Source of the DNA: Antarcticimicrobium sp033791545
GTDB taxonomy: Bacteria; Pseudomonadota; Alphaproteobacteria; Rhodobacterales; Rhodobacteraceae
NCBI GenBank assembly: GCA_033791545.1
Contig: JASJGL010000010.1
Location: 8,557 to 72,556, forward strand
Length of the DNA: 64,000 nt
Direction: 5' to 3'
The position numbers and the translations under genes were made by a program. Shown here in pieces: positions 9,091-16,485 of this stretch (its first letter is position 1; each line of letters opens with the position of its first letter). The notes below the pieces were generated by a model that saw only the letters and a list, made by a program, of their open reading frames with translations, made no database searches and was not told the origin of the DNA.

Positions 9091-9966
9091 TCAGACCTTT
9101 TTCGTGCGGACCTGGCTGAACAGGCCGTGCGGACGGAACACCAGAACAAACAGCAACAGCGCATAGGGCGCGACCTGCGAATATCCGGCGGCGAGATAGC
9201 GCGAGGCAAAAGGTTCGATCACCCCCACGATCAGCCCCCCCGCCAAAGCACCGGGCAAGCTGCCAAAGCCGCCGATGACCGCCGCCGCAAAGGCCTTGAT
9301 CCCCAGCAGCCCGGCATTGGGGTCAATCGCCCCCTTGGAGGCGAACAGGATACCGGCCACGGCGGCCACGGCGCCCGACAGGCCCCAGATCATGCCCTGC
9401 ACCCGTTTCACCGGGATCCCCATGTAATAGGCGGCCATCTGGTTCTGCGACGCCGCCTGCATCGCCAGCCCCAGCCGCGTGCGCTGGAAGAACTGGTACA
9501 GAAACAGCGTCAGCAGGAAGGTGACGACGATCACCGCCATGTCCGCCATGCCCAGCACCACGCCAGCGACCTGAAAATCACCCAGTGCCAGCGGGCTTTC
9601 CAGCGTCTGCGGCTCGTGCCCCCAGATCGCCCCGGCGGCAAAGCGCAGCACAAACCCCATGGCGATGGTCAGGATCACCACCGAGGTCTGACTTTGCCCG
9701 GACAGGTGGCGCAGGATCAGCAGATCCAGCAGATAACCGATCAGCGCCATCAGCGCGATCGACAGCGGCGCGGCGACCCAGAATGGCAGACCGACATATT
9801 CGGCATTTGTCAGGCCCAGCGTCACGAAGGCGCCCAGCATCATCAGGTCGCCCTGGGCGAAGTTCACCGCCTCGGTCGCCTTGTAGATCAGTACGAAGCC
9901 CAGCGCGATCAGACCGTAGACACAGCCGTTCGCCAGACCGCTGACCAGCAGTTGCAAAACGTCCAA
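9091..9966 (-). CDS. livH: HAAT-type ABC transporter permease LivH
   Basis: This is the other channel subunit (291 aa) and the first gene of the livHMGF-ligase-livK operon. Hydrophobic helices alternate with short loops, with the family segment EAVNFAQGDLMMLGAFV near residue 33. A promoter-like TTGACA and a palindromic TetR-type operator lie about 110-140 bases upstream. It is divergent from the tetR gene at 10257. Confidence 0.92.
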   Translation of the reverse strand: MDVLQLLVSGLANGCVYGLIALGFVLIYKATEAVNFAQGDLMMLGAFVTLGLTNAEYVGLPFWVAAPLSIALMALIGYLLDLLILRHLSGQSQTSVVILTIAMGFVLRFAAGAIWGHEPQTLESPLALGDFQVAGVVLGMADMAVIVVTFLLTLFLYQFFQRTRLGLAMQAASQNQMAAYYMGIPVKRVQGMIWGLSGAVAAVAGILFASKGAIDPNAGLLGIKAFAAAVIGGFGSLPGALAGGLIVGVIEPFASRYLAAGYSQVAPYALLLFVLVFRPHGLFSQVRTKKV

Positions 9967-10078
9967 ATTTTCCTCCCCCTCGCCATTATGGCGTCACGAC
10001 GCGAACCGGCCTCATCCTCCCCCGGTGTCGCACCGCCGGTTCGCGTCCTCACACGAAGCCAGCTTTATTGCTTTCAGA

Positions 10079-10109
10079 CATACCACGCGGTATGTACCTG
10101 TCTTGTCAA
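10079..10109 (-). promoter_or_regulatory. Candidate livH promoter overlapped by TetR-type operator
   Basis: CATACC at 10079-10084 and GGTATG at 10089-10094 form a perfect inverted repeat with a 4-base spacer. On the minus strand a perfect -35 TTGACA lies at 10109-10104, so the expected -10 (18-base spacing: TGGTAT, 10085-10080) falls inside the repeat. A TetR dimer bound here would cover the -10 region. The position between livH and a divergent tetR gene supports control of the transport operon, and perhaps of tetR itself. Confidence 0.65.
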
Positions 10110-10256
10110 TCGCTGATACGCATTAATCTTTCTTTTCGACGCACGACAAAGCAAGAATTAGCCTCAAAGCCCGTCCGGTGTCGGGCGGCACCGACGCCCC
10201 CCCGTGCCGAGGCGCTGCCAGAGCCTCACCATTCACACCACAGTAACCGGTCACCA

Positions 10257-10865
10257 ATGTCAGAACAGATCTCAGACTCTCATCGCGAAATCCTGGATGC
10301 CGCCGCCAAATGCTTCATGAAGCTGGGGGTAAACGCGGCCTCGGTGGATGACATCGCGCATAGTCTGGGGGCGACGAAGGGGCGGATCTATCACCATTTC
10401 ACCTCGCGCGGCGCGCTGCTGGGCGCGGTGCGACTGCAGGCACCGGAATTCACCCGCCGGGCGGTTGCCCCGGTGATGGATGACAGCCTGTCGCCAAGCC
10501 AGAACTTTCACAACATGGCGCTGACCCATATCGCCGCCGTGTTTGAAACACTGCCCTATCACAAGGTCGTTCTGCAACATTACACCGGGCTGGAGACGAA
10601 AGCCGCCACCGAGTCCGACCACGCGATGGAAGCCCGTATCCGGGACGCGAAACGCGGCTATGAGGATTTGTTCCGCAGCGTGATCCACGCCGGGATGCAG
10701 AGCGGAGAGTTTCGCTGTCAGAACCTGTCTGTGACCCTGCACAGCGTGCTGATCCTACTGAACGCGCCGGTGTTCTGGTATTCGCCGCGCCCGGACGAGC
10801 CACAGGGTTTCACCATACAGGTGGCGCGGCAATTGGCCGATATGGGGCTGGCCGCGCTGATTTGA
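10257..10865 (+). CDS. TetR family transcriptional regulator
   Basis: This is a 202-aa DNA-binding regulator. The N-terminal TetR helix-turn-helix is clear: REILDAAAKCFMKLGVNAASV, then IAHSLGATKGRIYHHF near residues 35-50. The C-terminal ligand domain has no recognisable motif. I chose the ATG at 10257 because the HTH begins at the usual distance from it; the open frame goes back to 10068 but that part is low-complexity. It is divergent from livH with a palindromic operator between them, so an acyl-CoA or free acid ligand that relieves repression of the uptake/ligase operon is a reasonable inference. Confidence 0.9.
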   Translation: MSEQISDSHREILDAAAKCFMKLGVNAASVDDIAHSLGATKGRIYHHFTSRGALLGAVRLQAPEFTRRAVAPVMDDSLSPSQNFHNMALTHIAAVFETLPYHKVVLQHYTGLETKAATESDHAMEARIRDAKRGYEDLFRSVIHAGMQSGEFRCQNLSVTLHSVLILLNAPVFWYSPRPDEPQGFTIQVARQLADMGLAALI

Positions 10866-10926
10866 TCTCAGGGTATTGTGATCACGGGTTGTTCTGATCA
10901 TGGGCCGCTCTGATCACGAATCATGA
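10863..10926 (+). repeat. Four degenerate 16-base tandem units starting at the tetR stop codon
   Basis: TGATC recurs at exact 16-base steps (10863, 10879, 10895, 10911). Unit 2 is TGATCACGGGTTGTTC and unit 3 is TGATCATGGGCCGCTC, 12 of 16 identical. Unit 1 supplies the TGA stop of tetR. It looks like an old tandem duplication or an array of sites; each unit has TGATCA or TGATCT at its head. Confidence 0.6.
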
Positions 10927-10929
10927 AAA

Positions 10930-10959
10930 AGCCGCCGCGACCACAAGGTCACGGCGGCT
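10930..10959 (-). terminator. Rho-independent terminator of the SQR/DsrE operon
   Basis: Eight-base arms AGCCGCCG and CGGCGGCT are extended by an inner CGACC/GGTC stem, followed on the minus strand by TTTTTCATG. It lies 27 bases past the stop of the DsrE-like gene. Confidence 0.82.
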
Positions 10960-10985
10960 GGTCGCACAGACCCGGCGCACCGGTG

Positions 10986-11426
10986 TCAGTAGCTTATAAC
11001 GCGGGCGTTTTCGTCGATTATGGCAGCTGCCATATCGGCCGGTTTGGCAACGCCGACACCGTCCAGGAGGACCGACATATCCGCCCCCCTGCCCGGCAGG
11101 TAGATCGCGCAGACCTCGACCTTGGCGCCGGGCTGTTTCATGATCATCTGCATCAGACCCTGCGGGCTCATGTTCTTGGGCGGCTGGCCTGCGGTGGCGC
11201 TTGCCGGCGCATCCTTGAGCGCCAGATCCCCTGCCGGGCCGCAGAGCATGATATGCGCGGCCACCCCCTGTTGCGCCGCCTGCATGGCCAGCACCATCGC
11301 CATAAGCTGCGTCTGCGCCTCGGGCGCGGTCAGCACGGTGACTAGCGTTTCGGGCGCCTCGGCATGGGCCGGGGCGGTGGTCAGGACGGGCGCGGCCAGG
11401 GCGGCGGCGGTCAAAAGACGTTTCAT
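10986..11426 (-). CDS. Exported DsrE-family protein
   Basis: This is a 146-aa protein with a signal peptide (MKRLLTAAALAAPVLTTAPAHA). The rest resembles the DsrE/DsrF fold: alternating strands and helices, a conserved-looking cysteine in HIMLCGPAGDLAL near residue 80 and a second in VEVCAIYLPGRG near 114. DsrE proteins bind or relay sulfane sulfur on cysteine. I chose the second ATG (11426) because GGAG lies 8 bases upstream of it. It is last in an operon with an SQR-like flavoprotein, so a periplasmic sulfur-carrier or acceptor role is inferred. Confidence 0.75.
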   Translation of the reverse strand: MKRLLTAAALAAPVLTTAPAHAEAPETLVTVLTAPEAQTQLMAMVLAMQAAQQGVAAHIMLCGPAGDLALKDAPASATAGQPPKNMSPQGLMQMIMKQPGAKVEVCAIYLPGRGADMSVLLDGVGVAKPADMAAAIIDENARVISY

Positions 11427-11472
11427 CAGGAACTCCATTTGTCAGAATTGGGTTGAATTGGTGTGCGGGACG

Positions 11473-11832
11473 TCAAGCTGAGGGCCGTCCCTTGCGCAAG
11501 ATCAGAGATTCCAGCGTATAGACCAAGATCGCCAGCCCGATGGCACCGGCCACGGCCACCATCAGCAACACGATCACATCGACCGGCCCGCCAATATCGG
11601 CAAAGCCGGAATGGGTCATCACCTGGACGAACAGCACGGCCGCGATGGCGCCAAAAGGCATCGAAAGCTGCGCCCAGAGAAACTTGCGCCAGCTTACCGC
11701 GCGGTCACGGATCAGCACATATCCATAGGCCAGCGTGACCACGGCGGCGGTGGCCACCATGGCCCAGAACAAGCCGCGGCCAAAGATCTCTTCGAACACG
11801 GCGATCAGGGTTGTGAATGTCAGGTCGTTCAT
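11473..11832 (-). CDS. Small membrane protein (DUF5368-like)
   Basis: This 119-aa protein has three predicted membrane helices (about residues 22-40, 55-72 and 85-108) and a basic C-terminus (LRKGRPSA). From memory it resembles the DUF5368 family of Rhodobacteraceae, but I am not sure of the number. It lies between the SQR-like and DsrE-like genes, 14 bases from the former. A membrane anchor or quinone-side partner for the exported flavoprotein is possible but unproven. Confidence 0.75.
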   Translation of the reverse strand: MNDLTFTTLIAVFEEIFGRGLFWAMVATAAVVTLAYGYVLIRDRAVSWRKFLWAQLSMPFGAIAAVLFVQVMTHSGFADIGGPVDVIVLLMVAVAGAIGLAILVYTLESLILRKGRPSA

Positions 11833-11846
11833 CTTGCGGGTCTCCC

Positions 11847-13166
11847 TCAGGCCTTGCCACGCAGCATCGCGTTATAGGTGGCCTTGAGCGCCACCTCCTT
11901 CATCAGCCAGCTGATCCACAGCTCTTCCAGCGGGGCGATGATCCCCGGGAACGAGGGGGTGAGATCGTCGTTATAGTCGAACTCGACCAGCATGGCCCGG
12001 CCAACCCGGGTGATCATCGGGCAAGAGGTATAGCCGTTATAGGAGGCATCGGTGGTATCGCCCGCGATCTGGGCGACCAAATGTTCCTCGACCACCGGCA
12101 CCTGCCATTTCACGCTGGCCGCCGTCTTGCCCTTGGGCACACCCGCCACGTCGCCGACCGCGAAAACTTCGGGATAGCGGCGGTGGCGCAGGCTGTGCAT
12201 ATCCACCTCGACCCAGCCCTGATCCGTCCATTTGTCGGCCCAGCTCAGTCCACTGTCGCGCACCACCTGTGGTGCCCGCTGCGGAGGAATTACATGGATA
12301 TAGTCATAGCCAAGCTCTGTCGGCCCCTCTGGCGTGTCGAATGTGGCGATCTTCTTGCCCGGCTCGATCGCGCGCAGCACATGGGAATAGGCGGCAGTAA
12401 TGCCCCGGTCGCCGAACAGCATGCGGACCTTTTCCGACACGATCGGCACCCCGAAAAGCGAGTCATTGTTGGAGGCATAGGTGATCTCGGCCTTGCCGCG
12501 ATTGCCCGCCTTGCGGGTGATGTCGTCGATCAGAAAGGTATGTTTCAGCGGCGCACCGGCGCATTTCATTTCGGTCGCAGGCCGGGTGAACAGGCCCACG
12601 CCGCCCTGTTCGGTGAATGTCGAGGCCGCAGCCCATGTTTTCGCGGCATACTCCGGCCCGGCATAAAGCGCGCCGATCCCCTCTGTGCCCACCAGATCAA
12701 GGTTGAACCCCTCAATCGCGTTGTGATCCAGCGTCAGGCCGGTGGCAACGACAAGATAATCATAGGACAGCGTTTCGCCCCCGGTGAGCGAGACGGTCTT
12801 GGCCTCCGGGTCGATCTGCGCGGCATAGTCCTGTATCAGTTCGACCCCTTTGGGCAACCAATCGGTCGTCTGGCTGATCGAATATCCCGCAGGCTTGAGC
12901 CCAGCCGCGATCAGGCTGAACCCCGGCTGATACAGGTGCTGCTTGCTGCCATCGACAAGGGTGATGCGCGCGCCGTCCAGACGGTGCACCAGCCGGTTGG
13001 CCAGCGCCGTGCCTGCCGCGCCGGACCCCAGGATGACGATATGCGCGCGGGTGGCAACCTGCGCGCGGGCCGGCTGGCCGGCCCCGGCCATAGCAAGGGC
13101 GGCTGCCCCGGTCGCCAGACCCAGAAAGCCACGGCGAGACGGGGAAAACTGTTCTTGTTCGGTCAT
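11847..13166 (-). CDS. Tat-exported FAD oxidoreductase of the sulfide:quinone reductase family
   Basis: The protein (439 aa) starts with a twin-arginine signal (SPSRRGFLGLATGAAALA, then a QPARAQ cleavage region). A dinucleotide-binding motif HIVILGSGAAGTA follows near residue 40. Two cysteines sit in SQR-like contexts: MKCAGAPLKHT near 215 and YTSCPMITRVG near 385, like the redox pair of type II SQR; the third cysteine of type I SQR is not seen. SQR enzymes oxidise sulfide to sulfane sulfur and pass electrons to quinone. Here the enzyme would act in the periplasm. AGGAA upstream supports the start at 13166. An FNR-like box lies 58 bases upstream. Confidence 0.85.
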   Translation of the reverse strand: MTEQEQFSPSRRGFLGLATGAAALAMAGAGQPARAQVATRAHIVILGSGAAGTALANRLVHRLDGARITLVDGSKQHLYQPGFSLIAAGLKPAGYSISQTTDWLPKGVELIQDYAAQIDPEAKTVSLTGGETLSYDYLVVATGLTLDHNAIEGFNLDLVGTEGIGALYAGPEYAAKTWAAASTFTEQGGVGLFTRPATEMKCAGAPLKHTFLIDDITRKAGNRGKAEITYASNNDSLFGVPIVSEKVRMLFGDRGITAAYSHVLRAIEPGKKIATFDTPEGPTELGYDYIHVIPPQRAPQVVRDSGLSWADKWTDQGWVEVDMHSLRHRRYPEVFAVGDVAGVPKGKTAASVKWQVPVVEEHLVAQIAGDTTDASYNGYTSCPMITRVGRAMLVEFDYNDDLTPSFPGIIAPLEELWISWLMKEVALKATYNAMLRGKA

Positions 13167-13223
13167 ATGTTCCGTTTCCTGCAATTCATATCGCATTTAT
13201 TGCATACGAAGGAATGCCGGAAT

Positions 13224-13237
13224 TTGACCCAGATCAA
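13224..13237. promoter_or_regulatory. FNR/FnrL-type box upstream of the SQR-like operon
   Basis: TTGAC, four bases, ATCAA matches the FNR consensus (TTGAT-N4-ATCAA) in 9 of 10 conserved positions. It is 58 bases before the ATG of the SQR-like gene, a normal place for activation under low oxygen. A similar box precedes cydA. Confidence 0.6.
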
Positions 13238-13380
13238 TAACCTGTATTCAAGATGCGCTTTTGTCTGCAGGGTTTTGTCTAGGGAATTGTGTCTGGGGGA
13301 GATGGCCGCCCCGGATGGACAAAACCGTCCTCCGGTTCTGGGACTAGCGGCGGTCGGGGGCACAGCCCCTCAAACGGAAA

Positions 13381-13402
13381 CGGGCGCCCCAAAAGGCGCC
13401 CG
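13381..13402 (-). terminator. Terminator after cydX
   Basis: Eight-base arms CGGGCGCC and GGCGCCCG enclose a six-base loop; on the minus strand the stem is followed by TTTCCGTTTG. It lies 40 bases past the cydX stop and separates the cyd operon from the next one. Confidence 0.75.
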
Positions 13403-13441
13403 TCCCGGTCTGCCCCCTCTCGGGGACATTCTCAGAAGAGA

Positions 13442-13561
13442 TTAGCTCTTGCCGTCCTCTTCGGTCAGCCGCGCATCTTCGCGCATCTCAAGCCACATCG
13501 CGTTCAACACGGCGACCAGTGCAGCCAAGGGAAGGCCAAGCAGCCAAGCAAAATACCACAT
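13442..13561 (-). CDS. cydX: Cytochrome bd small subunit CydX (39 aa)
   Basis: The protein begins MWYFAWLLGLPLAAL, the standard CydX/YbgT opening, and has one membrane helix followed by a charged tail (WLEMREDARLTEEDGKS). CydX stabilises the haems of cytochrome bd oxidase. It lies 15 bases after cydB with AAGGAAGG 7 to 14 bases upstream of its start, so it is the last gene of cydDCABX. It is short enough to be missed by length-filtered gene callers. Confidence 0.92.
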   Translation of the reverse strand: MWYFAWLLGLPLAALVAVLNAMWLEMREDARLTEEDGKS

Positions 13562-13576
13562 CGTTGTTTTCCTTCC

Positions 13577-14734
13577 TTAATAGCTATGGCCGCTGGTGAC
13601 GTCGTCTTCTGTCACCTTGCCCCACAGCACTTTGTACACCCATGCGGTATAGGCCAGGATCAGCGGCACAAAGATCACCGCCGCCACCAGCATCACGAAC
13701 AGCGTCTGATGCGAGGACGAGCTGTCCCAGACGGTCAGCGAACTGTTGGGATCAACGATCGAGGGCAGGATGAACGGGAACATGGTCAAACCGACGCTGG
13801 AGATGATACCGGTGATCGCCAGCTTGGACCACAGCAGCGTCGAAACCTCGCGCCCGGCGCGCAGACCCATCACCGCCATCGCGATGCCGACAAAGCCCAT
13901 GATCGGGGCGATCACGATCCAGGGACGGATGCTATAGGCTTCCATCCATGAGCCACCGCGCGCCACCTCGGAATACAGCGGGTTGGACGGACCATTGGCC
14001 GCCACATCGCTGACGATCCGGAACCCGTCCACCCCAAAGGCAAGCCAGACACCGGCCAGCGCATAGGCAAGCGCCGCCACGATCCCGGCATATGTGCCGA
14101 TGGCACGCGCCCGCAACTGCACCGGCCCTTCGGTCTTCAGCGTCAGCCAAGCCGCGCCGTGCATCAGCAGCATCGACAGCGACACCACCCCGGACACGAT
14201 CGCAAAGGGCCGCAGCAAACCGATGAACTTCATGAAGAAGTTGCCGTCATACATCGGCATCAGATCTTCGGTCAGGTAAAACGGCACACCCAACAGCACG
14301 TTGCCGACGGCCACGCCGAACAACAGCGCCGGTGCCGCGCCGCCGACGAACAGCGCCCAGTCCCAGCCATTGCGCCAGCGCTGGCTGTCGCGTTTGGAGC
14401 GGTAGGTAAAGCCCACCGGTCGCAGGATCAGCGCCGCCAGCACGGCGAACATCGCCAGGTAAAAGCCCGAAAAGCTGACCGCGTAGAGCGGCGGCCAAGC
14501 GGCAAAGATGGCACCGCCACCCAGGATGAACCACACTTGGTTGCCTTCCCAGACCGGGCCGACGGTGTTGAGCACCAACCGGCGTTCCACGTCGGTCTTT
14601 CCGACAAAGGGCAGCAATGCGCCAACCCCCATGTCAAACCCGTCGGTCACGGCAAATCCGATCAGCAGGACGCCCAGCAGCACCCACCACATGACGCGAA
14701 GGATATCGAAGTCGATCAATTCAAACAGGATCAT
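13577..14734 (-). CDS. cydB: Cytochrome bd ubiquinol oxidase subunit II
   Basis: This is the integral membrane partner (385 aa) of CydA in the high-affinity bd-type terminal oxidase. It begins with the CydB segment RVMWWVLLGVLLIGFAVTDG and contains GPVWEGNQVWFILGGG near residue 53, both typical. Eight or nine hydrophobic helices are visible. It starts 5 bases after cydA. Confidence 0.95.
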   Translation of the reverse strand: MILFELIDFDILRVMWWVLLGVLLIGFAVTDGFDMGVGALLPFVGKTDVERRLVLNTVGPVWEGNQVWFILGGGAIFAAWPPLYAVSFSGFYLAMFAVLAALILRPVGFTYRSKRDSQRWRNGWDWALFVGGAAPALLFGVAVGNVLLGVPFYLTEDLMPMYDGNFFMKFIGLLRPFAIVSGVVSLSMLLMHGAAWLTLKTEGPVQLRARAIGTYAGIVAALAYALAGVWLAFGVDGFRIVSDVAANGPSNPLYSEVARGGSWMEAYSIRPWIVIAPIMGFVGIAMAVMGLRAGREVSTLLWSKLAITGIISSVGLTMFPFILPSIVDPNSSLTVWDSSSSHQTLFVMLVAAVIFVPLILAYTAWVYKVLWGKVTEDDVTSGHSY

Positions 14735-14739
14735 CGCTT

Positions 14740-16353
14740 TTACTCCGCTGGCTCGGGCGCAAACGGGCCCTTGCCGTCATTGGCGCGCAACCGGTCTTCA
14801 TGCTGCGCCATCCAGGTTTCTGTTTCCTCGACATCCTCGAACGGACCTTTGCGGATATATTTCAGCATCAGCCCCATCTCGATGATGAAGAGAACGGTGT
14901 AGAGGGTGACAAAGCCTGCCAGCGTGATCAGAAGATCGGCAACACTCAGGTGGCTCACCGAAAGCGCGGTGGGCAACACCCCGTCAACCGTCCAAGGCTG
15001 GCGACCAAACTCCGCCACGAACCAGCCCAGCTCGGCTGCGAGCCAAGGCGTCGGGATGATGATCACACCCAGCCACAGCGCCCAACGCGGGAACCGCATG
15101 CCACGGAAGCTGGCCATGAAGGCGAAATAGGCCATCACCGCGATGAAGCTGAAGCCAAGCCCGACCATCAGGCGGAACGCCCAGAATAGGGACGCCACAC
15201 CGGGGATGGTATCGGCGGCAGCGGTCTTGATCTGCTCTTCCGTCGCTGTGCGCGGGTCATCCACATAGCGTTTCAGCAGCAGGGCAAACCCCAGATCCTC
15301 GGAATGGGCCTCGAAGGTCGCACGCACCTCATCGGGTGTGCTTGCGCGTTCGGTCCGGATCGTCATCAGCGCATCATAGGCGATAAGACCGTTGCGGATC
15401 TTTTCCTCGGCCTGATCGACCAGATCGTTGATGCCGGGGATCTGCTTGGTCAGCGACCGTGTCCCGATCAGCCCCATCACCCACGGAATCTCCAGCGCAT
15501 AATGGGTCTCGCGCGCTTCCTTGTCAGGGAAGCCGACCAGGGTAAAGGACGCAGGCGCATCATGAGTTTCCCACATGCCCTCGATCGCGGCGAGTTTCAT
15601 TTTCTGGGTGTGACTGGCCGAATAGCCGGATTCATCCCCCAGCACCACGACCGACAGCGCCGACGCCAGACCAAAGGTGGCGGCAACCGCGATCGACCTG
15701 CGGGCCAGTTCGACATGGCGCCCCTTCAGCAGGTACCAGGCCGAAACCCCCAGAACAAAGACCGACGCGGTCACGTAACCGGCGGACACCGTGTGCACGA
15801 ATTTGGCCTGCGCCACCTCGTTGAACATCACCTCAAAGAACGAGGTCATCTCCATCCGCATGCTGTCGGGGTTGAACTGCGAGCCGACCGGGTTTTGCAT
15901 CCAGCCATTGGCGATCAGGATCCACAGCGCCGAAAAGTTCGACCCGATCGCAACCATCCAAGCCACGACCAGATGCGCGCGCTTGCTCAGCTTGTCCCAA
16001 CCAAAGAAGAACAACCCGACAAAGGTCGCTTCAAGGAAGAAGGCCATCAGCCCTTCGATCGCGAGTGGCGCGCCAAAGATGTCGCCGACATAGTGGCTGT
16101 AGTAGGACCAGTTCATGCCGAACTGGAACTCCATCGTGATGCCCGTGGCCACCCCGAGCACAAAGTTGATCCCGAACAGTGTGCCCCAGAATTTCGTCAT
16201 CTGGCGCCAGATCGGGCGGTTGGTCATCACATAGACCGTCTCCATGATCGCGACGAGAACCGACAGGCCCAACGTCAACGGCACAAAGAGGAAGTGATAC
16301 ATGGCTGTCATCGCGAATTGGAGGCGCGACAGCTCGACGACATCAATTTCCAT
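14740..16353 (-). CDS. cydA: Cytochrome bd ubiquinol oxidase subunit I
   Basis: This haem-bearing subunit (537 aa) oxidises quinol and reduces oxygen. The N-terminal VELSRLQFAMTAMYHFLF carries the histidine ligand of haem b595 (residue 20 here). The long Q-loop variant is present (EKIRNGLIAYDAL near residue 310), as in E. coli, and ELGWFVAEFGRQPW is near 430. I preferred the ATG at 16353 because GAGGAG sits 9 bases before it but abuts the ATG at 16362. An FNR-like box is about 120 bases upstream. Confidence 0.95.
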   Translation of the reverse strand: MEIDVVELSRLQFAMTAMYHFLFVPLTLGLSVLVAIMETVYVMTNRPIWRQMTKFWGTLFGINFVLGVATGITMEFQFGMNWSYYSHYVGDIFGAPLAIEGLMAFFLEATFVGLFFFGWDKLSKRAHLVVAWMVAIGSNFSALWILIANGWMQNPVGSQFNPDSMRMEMTSFFEVMFNEVAQAKFVHTVSAGYVTASVFVLGVSAWYLLKGRHVELARRSIAVAATFGLASALSVVVLGDESGYSASHTQKMKLAAIEGMWETHDAPASFTLVGFPDKEARETHYALEIPWVMGLIGTRSLTKQIPGINDLVDQAEEKIRNGLIAYDALMTIRTERASTPDEVRATFEAHSEDLGFALLLKRYVDDPRTATEEQIKTAAADTIPGVASLFWAFRLMVGLGFSFIAVMAYFAFMASFRGMRFPRWALWLGVIIIPTPWLAAELGWFVAEFGRQPWTVDGVLPTALSVSHLSVADLLITLAGFVTLYTVLFIIEMGLMLKYIRKGPFEDVEETETWMAQHEDRLRANDGKGPFAPEPAE

Positions 16354-16469
16354 GATGCGCATCTCCTCGATTTGGGTTCGCAGGTCGGGGCGACTCGATC
16401 ATGTCACCAATACCTGCTTGAAAAATACATCATTCCGACCTTGGTACACCGGGACAGGCTCACCGATAT

Positions 16470-16483
16470 TTGATCTGCGTCAA
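16470..16483. promoter_or_regulatory. FNR/FnrL-type box upstream of cydA
   Basis: TTGAT, four bases, GTCAA matches the FNR consensus in 9 of 10 conserved bases. It lies just past the cydC stop and about 120 bases before the cydA ATG, suggesting that cydABX has its own low-oxygen promoter inside the five-gene cluster. Confidence 0.6.
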
Positions 16484-16485
16484 GG

